A stretch of 5,327 nucleotides of DNA from positions 1 to 5,327 of the forward strand of contig JAJPYP010000078.1 in assembly GCA_021204885.1 (NCBI GenBank), read 5' to 3'. The notes under the pieces were generated by a model. The model saw only the letters and a list, made by a program, of their open reading frames with translations. It was not told the origin of the DNA and did no database searches. This DNA is from Prevotellaceae bacterium. GTDB lineage: Bacteria > Bacteroidota > Bacteroidia > Bacteroidales > Bacteroidaceae. This document shows, piece by piece, positions 1-5,327 of the stretch. A program made the position numbers and the translations under genes. Every line of letters starts with the position of its first letter. The first letter of the stretch is position 1.

Positions 1-26
1 GGAGGCTTGGTCGGCCTACGGCCTCC
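1..26. repeat. GC-rich inverted repeat at window edge
   Basis: GGAGGC at 1-6 is the exact reverse complement of GCCTCC at 21-26, with a 14-base spacer. An alternative small stem pairs the GGCC at 13-16 with the GGCC at 20-23. The structure touches the window edge, so it may be longer or part of a larger element. It could be a hairpin in the 3' region of the operon or the end of a dispersed repeat. No U-run follows on either strand within view, so I do not call it a terminator. Confidence 0.3.
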
Positions 27-148
27 GAAGTGCTATATTCAAGTTTTGACACATCCCCTTCCATTTCTTCTCGGTTAGGCCGGCCACCGCTTGGGAAAGG
101 GACGGCAATCCCCCTCTCGCGAGTGCGCTTCCTTTAATGGAACGGCCT
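1..148. other. Left-edge stretch without a convincing gene
   Basis: This region follows the last skp gene and runs to the window edge. I see no recognisable protein in any frame. Reading leftward, an ATG at 64-62 preceded by an A-rich stretch opens a frame of about 21 codons to the edge, beginning MEGDVSKLEYS. It matches no family I know and is too short to call. All three rightward frames are also open to the left edge but end at stops at 47-49, 76-78 and 135-137. The stretch is GC-rich and contains two 8-bp palindromes, GGCCGGCC at 78-85 and CTCGCGAG at 116-123, plus short hairpins. No hairpin followed by a T-run is present, so I cannot place the operon terminator. In many Bacteroidales murI follows this cluster. 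Its start is not visible here. Confidence 0.6.
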
Positions 149-655
149 TTATTTGATACCTAATTGTGCCTTTACCTTGTCGGTGACATCCACGCTCTGG
201 CCGCCTACGTAAGGTATGGGCGTACGTGCCTGGTCGAAGATATAGATTACCCCCTCGGCCTTTCCCACTGCCTGGATGGCGTTGTCCAACTTCTCGTAAA
301 TGGGAGTCATGGCATCCTGCTGTGCCTTCTGCATAGACTGGTAAGCCTCCTGCTGGAACTGGTCCTGACGCTGTGCCATATCCTGCAACTCCTTCTGGCG
401 TCTTTCGGCGATGTTCTTGGGCAAGGAGTCGGCCTGTGCGAGGTACTCCTGGTACTTCTTGTTGAATTCGTCTTGGGTGCGTTGCATCTCCGTCTGGTAC
501 TCTTTGGACATGGCTTCGAGGTCGGCCTGTGCCTTCGTGTACTCCGGCATGGCGACGATGACGTCTTGGGAGTTCATGTGGGCGAACTTGGTTTGTGCCA
601 TGGCTCCGAGCGGAAGCAGGAAGAGGATGGCGATGATTGCGGTTTTCTTAAGCAT
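149..655 (-). CDS. skp: OmpH/Skp-family periplasmic chaperone (second copy)
   Basis: This 168-residue protein has the size and layout of the OmpH/Skp family, whose trimeric members hold unfolded outer-membrane proteins in the periplasm for delivery to BamA. Residues 1-20 form a signal peptide: an MLKK start, a hydrophobic core and an AMA motif before Gln21, with no lipobox. A short strand (KFAHMNSQDVIVAMPEY) leads into a long helical arm of roughly residues 40-125, rich in Gln, Glu, Lys and Ala and expected to be coiled coil. The chain then returns to a C-terminal strand region (VIYIFDQARTPIPYVGG) ending in DVTDKVKAQLGIK. The mature chain has about 22 acidic and 18 basic residues. It lies 59 bases downstream of a paralogue that shares the N-terminal strand and C-terminal DVTD/DISD pattern. 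The ATG at 655 is chosen because the signal peptide begins there; the upstream sequence is AT-rich without a Shine-Dalgarno site. The family call is firm. Its exact client set is inferred. Confidence 0.93.
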   Translation of the reverse strand: MLKKTAIIAILFLLPLGAMAQTKFAHMNSQDVIVAMPEYTKAQADLEAMSKEYQTEMQRTQDEFNKKYQEYLAQADSLPKNIAERRQKELQDMAQRQDQFQQEAYQSMQKAQQDAMTPIYEKLDNAIQAVGKAEGVIYIFDQARTPIPYVGGQSVDVTDKVKAQLGIK

Positions 656-701
656 AATACTATTGTTTATTGATGGTTTTCTCTTTTGCGGAATATCCGT
701 G

Positions 702-732
702 CAAATGTATGAAATTAATTTGAATATCCTAA
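702..732 (-). promoter_or_regulatory. Candidate internal promoter for second skp gene
   Basis: Read on the minus strand, TACATTTG at 709-702, followed by C, matches the Bacteroidota primary-sigma -7 consensus TAnnTTTG exactly. Nineteen bases upstream, TTAG at 732-729 matches the -33 element TTTG at three of four positions. The -33 element lies within the last codons of the first skp gene. A start site would fall near position 695, giving a leader of about 40 bases before the ATG at 655. It would allow the second skp gene to be expressed apart from bamA. The match is by eye only, and AT-rich gaps can produce such boxes by chance. Confidence 0.4.
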
Positions 733-1230
733 TCTTATTAATACTTCGTCGCTTATATCGATCTCGGGCGAGGCGAAAATGATGCTCGTGGCCGACGCGC
801 GGTCTACCACCACGTCATAGCCCGCTTCCTGCGAGATGGCTTTCACGGCCTCGTAAATATCGTTCTGGATGGGCTGCATCAAGCGTTCCTGCAACTTGTA
901 CATCTCTCCCTGCGGGCCGAAATAGTTGCGGCGCAACTCGGACGCGGTCTTCTCTTTGGCCACTATCTCCTCCTCTTTTTGGGTGCGCTGGTCATCGGTA
1001 AGGTCCTTGGCATTGGCCTGGTAGTCGTCATAGAGCGCCTTGGCAGCCTGGGTGGCCTCTTCCACCTCTTGCTGCCACTGCTTGGAGGATTGTTCCAACT
1101 GCTCGTTGGCGCTTTGGTAAGCGGGAATACGCGCGAGGATGTACTCGGTATCTATCAACGCATACTGCTGCGCGTGCGCCGCCATGCCTGCGGCAAGCAG
1201 GGCCATCAGCATGAAAATCTTCTTTCTCAT
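715..1230 (-). CDS. skp: OmpH/Skp-family periplasmic chaperone (first copy)
   Basis: This 171-residue OmpH/Skp-like protein is probably a periplasmic holdase for outer-membrane proteins on their way to BamA. Residues 1-20 (MRKKIFMLMALLAAGMAAHA) are a clear signal peptide with cleavage expected after AHA. The mature chain opens with the strand QQYALIDTEYILARIPAY. It continues as a long charged helical hairpin of about residues 40-120 and closes with YDVVVDRASATSIIFASPEIDISDEVLIRLG, which resembles the C-terminal strand region of Bacteroidales OmpH proteins. The mature chain is strongly acidic: I count 28 Asp/Glu against 15 Lys/Arg, unlike basic E. coli Skp. The gene starts 22 bases after the bamA stop, so the two are surely co-transcribed. 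I chose the ATG at 1230 because it opens the signal peptide directly. An ATG at 1239 would add only Met-Thr-Phe and is a real alternative, whereas a further in-frame ATG at 1296 would overlap bamA and is unlikely. Confidence 0.93.
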   Translation of the reverse strand: MRKKIFMLMALLAAGMAAHAQQYALIDTEYILARIPAYQSANEQLEQSSKQWQQEVEEATQAAKALYDDYQANAKDLTDDQRTQKEEEIVAKEKTASELRRNYFGPQGEMYKLQERLMQPIQNDIYEAVKAISQEAGYDVVVDRASATSIIFASPEIDISDEVLIRLGYSN

Positions 1231-1252
1231 AAAGGTCATAAAGTTTAAACGG

Positions 1253-3901
1253 TTAGAATTCTTGTCCCAAGATGAAGTGGAACTGGCTGCCGCCATAGCT
1301 CGACGAGCCGAACACCTTGTCGAAGCCGTAGCCCCAGTCGATGCCCATCATACCGATCATGGGCAAGAAGATGCGCACGCCTATACCGGCGGAACGCTTC
1401 AAGTCGAAGGGATTGAAACGGCTCGTGTCCTGCCAGGCGTTGCCGCCCTCTACAAAGGCCAAGGCATAGATACTGGTGCTGGTCTCTAACATGACGGGAT
1501 ACCGCAACTCCAACCCCATGCGGGCGTAGGCATAACCCTCGTAGCCGTATGGCGTCAAGGCGCTGTTCTCGTAACCGCGCAGGGCGATGCTCTCGGTGGC
1601 GTAGGTGGAGTAGCCGGTCATACCGTCACCGCCCACGTCGAAGGTCTCGAACGGCGATTTCTTATGCCTGTTGTAATGGCCCAACAAGCCGAACTCCACA
1701 CGCGCCATCAATACCGGCGTACGGGTAACGGTCATGGGGTCCATCAAGGGGATATAGAACTTGGACCTGAACTTCCACTTGTGGTACTCAATCCACTTGT
1801 GCATCTTGTTCATGTCGTCTTGGTCGGTGGTGCTGTAGCTGGCGTAATTCTTTCCGTCGACCAAGGAGTAAGGCGGCGTGAGCTGTACCGACAACGATAT
1901 ATCCGAACCTTGACGGGGATAGATGGGGCTGTCGGAAGAGGAGCGCGACAGCGTCAGGTTGAGGCTCAAGTTGTTGCACTTGCCGTTGGTCACAAGGAAG
2001 TAACGCCAGTCGTGCATCACGTAGCGCTGGTAAGAGAGCTCGGCGGTAAGCTGGAAGTAGTCGTCGGGCCAACGCAACCGCTTGCCGAACATCAGCGAGA
2101 AGCCCCACATCTGGATAGACTTGCTGGTATCGTAGTAATCCTTGTAGTTATAGCTGCCATAGTTGTACATACCGCTGCCGTAAAGGCTGCTGTAGTAGCT
2201 GTTGTAATAGTTGTTGTAGTAGCTGGAGTTATAGTAGCGGCTGCTCATGTCTGTCTGGCGCGAATAGAAAGCCGATACCGAGAAGGCGTTGGGGCGCTTT
2301 CCACCGAACCACGGGTCGTAGAACGACACGCTGTACGACTGGTAGTAGCGGGCGTTGGTCTGGCCGCTCAAGGTGAGCGTCTGGCCGTCGCCTTGCGGCA
2401 GGATGCCGCGGTAGTTCTCGCCCGGATGCAGCAAGTTGGCCACAGAGAAGTTGGTGAACTTCAAGCTCAGCTTGCCGATGATACCCGTCTGCCCCCAACC
2501 GGCCGAGAACTCCACTTGGTCGTTGGCCTTGGATACAAGGTCGTAAGTGATGTCCACCGTGCCGTCCTCGGGTTTGGGCTGTATGTCGGGCTTGATCTGC
2601 TCGGGGTCAAAGTGGCCCATCTGCTGTATCTCACGCATGGAACGCATCAAGTCGTCCTTGCTGAAGAGCTCGCCCGGACGGGTGCGCAGCTCACGGCGGA
2701 TGACGTTCTCGTACAAGCGGTCGTTACCGTTGATGCTTATCTTGTTGATGGTGGCCTGCCTTCCTTCATAGATACGCATCTCCAAGTCGATGGAGTCGCC
2801 CACGATGTTCACCTCCACCGGGTCGAGCGAATAGAACAGGTAACCGTTGTTGTAATAGAGGTTGCCCACGGCATCGTCGTCGGTATTCAAACGCTTGTCG
2901 AGCAGCTTCTGGTTGTAGACGTCGCCCTTCTTCATGCGCAGCAGGTAGTCCAACTGCTCGGAAGGATAGAGCGTGTTGCCCACCCAAGAGACGTTGCGCA
3001 GGTAGTACTTCTGGCCTTCCTCCACCTGTATATAGATGTCGACGGTGCGCTCGTTGTATGAGCTCACGCTGTCCACCACAATCATGGCGTCGCGGTAACC
3101 CAACTCGTTGTACTTGTCGATGATGTTCTGCTTGTCCTCCTCGTAATGCTCGTTTACGAACTTCTTGGTGCGGAACATGTTGAGCAGCTTGCCGCGCTCG
3201 TTGGTCTTCTTCATCACCTTCTTGAGCTTCTTGTCGGTGACCATCTCGTTGCCTTCGATGGTGATTTTATGAATCTTCACCTTCTCCTTCTTGTCCACGA
3301 TGACGTCCACCAACACTTGGTTGTCGTTGTCGGGGTCGTCCTTCTGCGTGATGAGGATGTCGGCGTTCTTGAAGCCCTTGTCGTCGAAGTAGCGCTTAAT
3401 CAAGGTCTTGGCACGGTCTATCAAGTTGGGGGTCACTTGGCTGCCTTTGATGAGGCCCACACGTGCCTCCAAGTCCTCGCGCTCCGACTTCTTCACGCCG
3501 TGATAAGAGATGTCGGTCACACGCGGACGCATGGCCAAGTGGATGGTAAGCCATATCTTCTCGTCCTCTATCTTGTCGGCGGTGATGCGCACGTCCGAGA
3601 AGAGCCCGTGCCGCCAGTAACGCCTGCAAGCGTCGGTAATCTCCTCGCCCGGCACGGTGATGGTCTCGCCCACGGAGAGACCCGACAAGCCGATGATGAC
3701 GTAATCCTCGTAATTCTGGGCGCCTTCCACCTTGATGTCGGCTATCTCATACTTCTTTGGCGTTCCCGAATAGAGGATGACCGGCTTCTCGGTATCGTCT
3801 TGCTGGATAGTCTCATTTACCTCTTCTTGTGCCGCCGCCTGTCCCGCCGCGAAGAGCAGGAGAGCCAACGTCACGAATATGGAGTAAAAACGATGTCGCA
3901 T
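1253..3901 (-). CDS. bamA: BamA outer-membrane protein assembly factor
   Basis: BamA is the central, essential subunit of the BAM complex, which folds and inserts beta-barrel proteins into the outer membrane. This copy has 882 residues, somewhat longer than E. coli BamA. Residues 1-24 are a signal peptide ending AAA before Gln25. Five POTRA domains can be followed by their recurring strand and Gly pattern: about 51-125 (IADIKVEGAQN), 126-206 (VTDISYHGVKK), 207-295 (IHKITIEGNEM), 296-380 (LRNVSWVGNTL) and 381-456 (INKISINGNDR). The 16-strand barrel occupies about 460-882. It includes the FYDPWFGGKRPNAF segment, the loop-6 motif ALRGYENSALTP near residue 773 (VRGF in E. coli), and a C-terminal Phe, the usual last residue of BAM substrates. 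A tyrosine-rich insertion lies at residues 556-590. The only two cysteines are at 92 and 642, in POTRA1 and in the barrel. The ATG at 3901 opens the signal peptide and has an AAGGAA ribosome-binding site. The gene follows uppS by 23 bases. Confidence 0.98.
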   Translation of the reverse strand: MRHRFYSIFVTLALLLFAAGQAAAQEEVNETIQQDDTEKPVILYSGTPKKYEIADIKVEGAQNYEDYVIIGLSGLSVGETITVPGEEITDACRRYWRHGLFSDVRITADKIEDEKIWLTIHLAMRPRVTDISYHGVKKSEREDLEARVGLIKGSQVTPNLIDRAKTLIKRYFDDKGFKNADILITQKDDPDNDNQVLVDVIVDKKEKVKIHKITIEGNEMVTDKKLKKVMKKTNERGKLLNMFRTKKFVNEHYEEDKQNIIDKYNELGYRDAMIVVDSVSSYNERTVDIYIQVEEGQKYYLRNVSWVGNTLYPSEQLDYLLRMKKGDVYNQKLLDKRLNTDDDAVGNLYYNNGYLFYSLDPVEVNIVGDSIDLEMRIYEGRQATINKISINGNDRLYENVIRRELRTRPGELFSKDDLMRSMREIQQMGHFDPEQIKPDIQPKPEDGTVDITYDLVSKANDQVEFSAGWGQTGIIGKLSLKFTNFSVANLLHPGENYRGILPQGDGQTLTLSGQTNARYYQSYSVSFYDPWFGGKRPNAFSVSAFYSRQTDMSSRYYNSSYYNNYYNSYYSSLYGSGMYNYGSYNYKDYYDTSKSIQMWGFSLMFGKRLRWPDDYFQLTAELSYQRYVMHDWRYFLVTNGKCNNLSLNLTLSRSSSDSPIYPRQGSDISLSVQLTPPYSLVDGKNYASYSTTDQDDMNKMHKWIEYHKWKFRSKFYIPLMDPMTVTRTPVLMARVEFGLLGHYNRHKKSPFETFDVGGDGMTGYSTYATESIALRGYENSALTPYGYEGYAYARMGLELRYPVMLETSTSIYALAFVEGGNAWQDTSRFNPFDLKRSAGIGVRIFLPMIGMMGIDWGYGFDKVFGSSSYGGSQFHFILGQEF
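2132..2236 (-). repeat. Tyr-rich low-complexity tract in bamA
   Basis: These bases encode BamA residues 556-590, in which I count 15 tyrosines and 6 asparagines, with Ser and Gly filling most of the rest. The pattern is of the form SSYYNNYYNSYYSS. At DNA level an 11-base unit, TGTAGTAGCTG on the plus strand, occurs at 2191-2201 and again at 2215-2225, a period of 24 bases or 8 codons. That suggests in-frame duplication inside the gene. The reading frame is intact. The tract sits between predicted barrel strands (SVSAFYSRQTD before, SIQMWGFSLMF after), so it is most likely part of a surface loop. Confidence 0.75.
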
Positions 3902-3906
3902 CTATG

Positions 3907-3912
3907 TTCCTT
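3907..3912 (-). promoter_or_regulatory. Ribosome-binding site of bamA
   Basis: AAGGAA on the minus strand lies five bases before the bamA ATG at 3901. It is the clearest Shine-Dalgarno-like site in the window, where the other genes have mostly A/T-rich upstream sequence as is common in Bacteroidota. It supports the chosen start of bamA. It lies wholly in the 23-base gap after uppS. Confidence 0.6.
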
Positions 3913-3924
3913 CAGTTTATATAT

Positions 3925-4668
3925 TCAGTTCTCCCTGACTTGTTCGCTGGTCTTGCCGTATCGCCGTTCCCGCGTCTGGTAGCTCAAGATGGCTTTGTGG
4001 AACTCCTCCACCCTGAAGTCAGGCCAATAAGTATCACAAAAATAGAGTTCGGAATAGGCACATTGCCAAAGCAGGTAGTTGCTCAGGCGAAGCTCCCCGC
4101 CCGTACGGATAAGCAAATCAGGGTCGGGCATGAAACAGGTGGCAAGGTGTCGCGACACGAAGTCGCTGTCAATCTCCCCGGGCTGCACTTGCCCCGCTTG
4201 CACCAAACGGGCTATTTGCCGCACGGCCTCGGTAATCTCCCAATGCGAAGAGTAGCTCAACGCCAGCACGAGGCATAGCCCCGTGTTCCCGGCCGTGTGT
4301 GCCACGCACTGTTCGAGCCGTTCCTGCACCCGGGCGGGCAGCTTGCCCTTCTCGCCGATGATGCGGAAGCGGATGTTGTTCTTCATGAAAGTCTCCTCCT
4401 CGATGGAATCGAAAAGGAGCGTCATGAGCGCCTCCACCTCTTGGGAAGGCCGGTTCCAGTTCTCCGTGGAAAAGGTATACAGCGTCAAGAACCCCACGCC
4501 AAGGCGGGCGGCCTCTTCGGCGATGACATGCACCGTCTCGGCACCTATCTGGTGCCCGTAAGTACGGTCCCGCCCACGCTGCTTGGCCCATCGCCCGTTC
4601 CCGTCCATGATGATTGCCACATGGCGGGGAATGCGGTTCTTATCTATTTGCACTGTATCTTGCATCAT
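3925..4668 (-). CDS. uppS: Isoprenyl transferase (undecaprenyl diphosphate synthase)
   Basis: UppS is a cytosolic cis-prenyltransferase that adds isopentenyl units to farnesyl diphosphate, giving the C55 carrier lipid precursor for peptidoglycan and surface glycans. In the 247-residue form chosen here, the signature [14 protein letters not shown] lies at residues 16-29 with catalytic, Mg-binding Asp22. Next come GHQ at 38-40, STENWNRP at 67-74, and [16 protein letters not shown] at 187-202, with the diphosphate-binding Arg188, Arg194 and Ser196. Glu207 in AYSELYF is the second metal ligand. ERRYG near the C-terminus is also typical. His142 in SYSSHWEI stands where relatives have Arg. I prefer the ATG at 4668, preceded by an A-run, because family members usually start close to the [16 protein letters not shown] segment. 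The neighbouring ATG at 4665 is nearly equivalent. An ATG at 4701 would add a basic 11-residue extension and fall inside a predicted leader stem. It is the first gene of the bamA-skp unit. Confidence 0.96.
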   Translation of the reverse strand: MMQDTVQIDKNRIPRHVAIIMDGNGRWAKQRGRDRTYGHQIGAETVHVIAEEAARLGVGFLTLYTFSTENWNRPSQEVEALMTLLFDSIEEETFMKNNIRFRIIGEKGKLPARVQERLEQCVAHTAGNTGLCLVLALSYSSHWEITEAVRQIARLVQAGQVQPGEIDSDFVSRHLATCFMPDPDLLIRTGGELRLSNYLLWQCAYSELYFCDTYWPDFRVEEFHKAILSYQTRERRYGKTSEQVREN

Positions 4669-4688
4669 TTTTGTACTTAACACGCTAA

Positions 4689-4742
4689 ACCGTCGCCTCA
4701 TCCATCATAAAAGCTTCGGGACCCTATTCCCCCTTCGACGGT
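4689..4742 (-). repeat. Inverted repeat in the uppS leader
   Basis: ACCGTCG at 4689-4695 is the exact reverse complement of CGACGGT at 4736-4742, with a 40-base interior. The interior holds a smaller GGGA/TCCC stem (4718-4721 with 4728-4731) and the palindrome AAGCTT. In the uppS transcript this could form a long-armed hairpin that encloses the alternative ATG at 4701 and ends about 20 bases before the preferred ATG at 4668. No U-run follows, so it does not look like a terminator. Folding strength was not computed. Confidence 0.4.
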
Positions 4743-4761
4743 AAGTGTCTATTACAAGCCG

Positions 4762-4769
4762 CAAAAATA
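4762..4769 (-). promoter_or_regulatory. Candidate -7 box, proximal uppS promoter
   Basis: TATTTTTG read on the minus strand, followed by C, matches the Bacteroidota -7 consensus TAnnTTTG. A start site near 4755 would give a leader of roughly 87 bases before the uppS ATG at 4668 and would include the whole inverted repeat. At the expected spacing the -33 region reads GCTG, a poor match to TTTG, so the call rests on the -7 box and on its place upstream of the first gene of the unit. Confidence 0.4.
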
Positions 4770-4811
4770 GGAACAATTTTTCGATATTCAGCTTTACGGG
4801 GAAGATTTATA

Positions 4812-4819
4812 CAAAATTA
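4812..4819 (-). promoter_or_regulatory. Candidate -7 box, distal uppS promoter
   Basis: TAATTTTG on the minus strand matches TAnnTTTG in an AT-rich run. The nearest -33-like element is CTTG at 4848-4845, 25 bases upstream, which is longer than the usual spacing of about 19 to 21. It would start a transcript some 50 bases further upstream than the proximal box. This one is the weaker candidate on spacing. Confidence 0.3.
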
Positions 4820-4857
4820 TAGATAATACGCCCCTTTTTCTCGACAAGCATGGAGCC

Positions 4858-5327
4858 TCAATACCCCTCCCTGTCTACCTTGACGAGTGCGCCCGTGGCC
4901 GTGTCGAACAGCACTTTGGTGGTGCTGTTCTTGTTGAAAAGCACCGCAGCCAGATACTCCACGGTACCGAACTGCGTCACGGGCAACTCGGCCTGCGCCA
5001 CCTGCTTGTTGTTGCAGGTCAAGGTGACGCGGGCGCGTCCCGGCACGTTGTAAGCCACACCGTCCACCTTCTTCTTGCCGTCATCGGCGGGGATGGCAGG
5101 CGTCTTCATGTCGCTGATGGTGATGTAATAAGGGTCGCCTGCAAGGTCATCCTCGGGCAACAGTCCCAAGTACTTGGAGAAGCGGAAGGCCAGCTTGTGC
5201 TCCATCTCTTCGGGCGTGACGCGCACGGTGAAGGTCTCGGGCACGTCTTGCCGTTTGCCTTGGAACATCTCCAACATGGCCTGCTCCTGCACGTTCAAGT
5301 TGTCGAGCATGATCTTCAACTGCGTGC
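4858..5327 (-). CDS. DUF4831-type protein, C-terminal part (partial)
   Basis: Only the last 155 residues are visible. The frame stays open through the right edge, so the true start lies outside the window; an in-frame TTG at 5319 is not the start. The helical opening (LKIMLDNLNVQEQAMLEMFQGK), the FRFSKYLGLLPEDDLAGDPYYITI segment near the middle and the ending ATGALVKV resemble, from memory, the C-terminal half of DUF4831 proteins of Bacteroidales, which are usually about twice this long. Their biochemical role is unknown to me. The visible part has no membrane segment. The middle (VPGRARVTLTCNNKQVAQAELPVTQFGTVEYLAAVLF) looks beta-rich. The gene ends 189 bases before uppS and is probably a separate transcription unit, since candidate promoters lie in the gap. 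I see no strong terminator after its TGA stop. The family call is moderate. Confidence 0.75.
   Translation of the reverse strand, partial: TQLKIMLDNLNVQEQAMLEMFQGKRQDVPETFTVRVTPEEMEHKLAFRFSKYLGLLPEDDLAGDPYYITISDMKTPAIPADDGKKKVDGVAYNVPGRARVTLTCNNKQVAQAELPVTQFGTVEYLAAVLFNKNSTTKVLFDTATGALVKVDREGY

Noticed and set aside
97..123. Hairpin GGGA/TCCC (99-102 with 109-112) and palindrome CTCGCGAG as a terminator of the operon.
   Set aside because: The stems are short and no T-run follows on the transcribed side, so an intrinsic terminator cannot be supported.
164..673. A 169-codon plus-strand open frame opposite the second skp gene.
   Set aside because: The opposite strand encodes a complete signal peptide and OmpH/Skp fold. 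The plus-strand product is a Leu/Val/Gly-rich shadow.
1243..1250. Palindrome GTTTAAAC between bamA and the first skp gene.
   Set aside because: It is only 8 bp, AT-rich, in a 22-base gap and without further symmetry. Chance occurrence is the simplest explanation.
1231..1296. An N-terminal extension of the first Skp-like protein from the ATG at 1296.
   Set aside because: It would overlap the end of bamA and bury the signal peptide 22 residues into the protein. Starts at 1230 or 1239 fit far better.
1664..3061. A 465-codon open frame on the plus strand, antisense to bamA.
   Set aside because: It lies wholly inside bamA, has a Val/Leu/His-heavy composition with no recognisable domain, and is a typical shadow of a gene with G/C-biased third positions.
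3146..3982. A 278-codon open frame on the plus strand, antisense to the 5' part of bamA and the 3' end of uppS.
   Set aside because: It is Leu/Val/His-rich without family features, while the opposite strand encodes clear POTRA domains and the UppS C-terminus.
4669..4701. An N-terminal extension of UppS from the ATG at 4701.
   Set aside because: The extra residues [11 protein letters not shown] are not typical of the family, the ATG would lie inside a possible leader stem, and the ATG at 4668 has an A-rich upstream run and gives a normal length.

Overview
This window looks like an ordinary chromosomal segment from a member of the Bacteroidota, most likely order Bacteroidales. Four things point there: the gene order uppS - bamA - OmpH/Skp - OmpH/Skp; a DUF4831-type protein, a family I know mainly from Bacteroidales; near-absence of strong Shine-Dalgarno sites; and several matches to the Bacteroidota promoter -7 box TAnnTTTG. 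The genes favour G/C in third codon positions, so the source is more GC-rich than typical gut Bacteroides. I cannot name a genus.

All real genes are on the minus strand, so transcription runs from the right edge to the left. From right to left: the C-terminal 155 residues of a DUF4831-type protein, cut by the right edge (4858-5327); a leader with two -7-like boxes and a 7-bp inverted repeat (about 4669-4857); uppS, cis-prenyltransferase (3925-4668); bamA, outer-membrane assembly factor (1253-3901); two OmpH/Skp-like periplasmic chaperones (715-1230 and 149-655); and a 148-base stretch at the left edge with no convincing gene.

uppS, bamA and the first skp gene are separated by only 23 and 22 bases and are almost certainly one transcript. 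The second skp gene follows a 59-base gap with its own candidate promoter. Functionally this is an envelope-biogenesis operon. UppS makes the C55 lipid carrier used for peptidoglycan and surface polysaccharides, the Skp-like proteins escort unfolded outer-membrane proteins through the periplasm, and BamA inserts them into the outer membrane.

I found no mobile element, CRISPR array, RNA gene, toxin-antitoxin or defence system, and nothing that supports a new multi-gene system. Points worth a second look are a tyrosine-rich barrel insertion in BamA with a short coding repeat, a His replacing an expected Arg in UppS, a strongly acidic Skp paralogue, the structured uppS leader, a possible internal promoter, and the unexplained GC-rich left edge where murI is often found in relatives.
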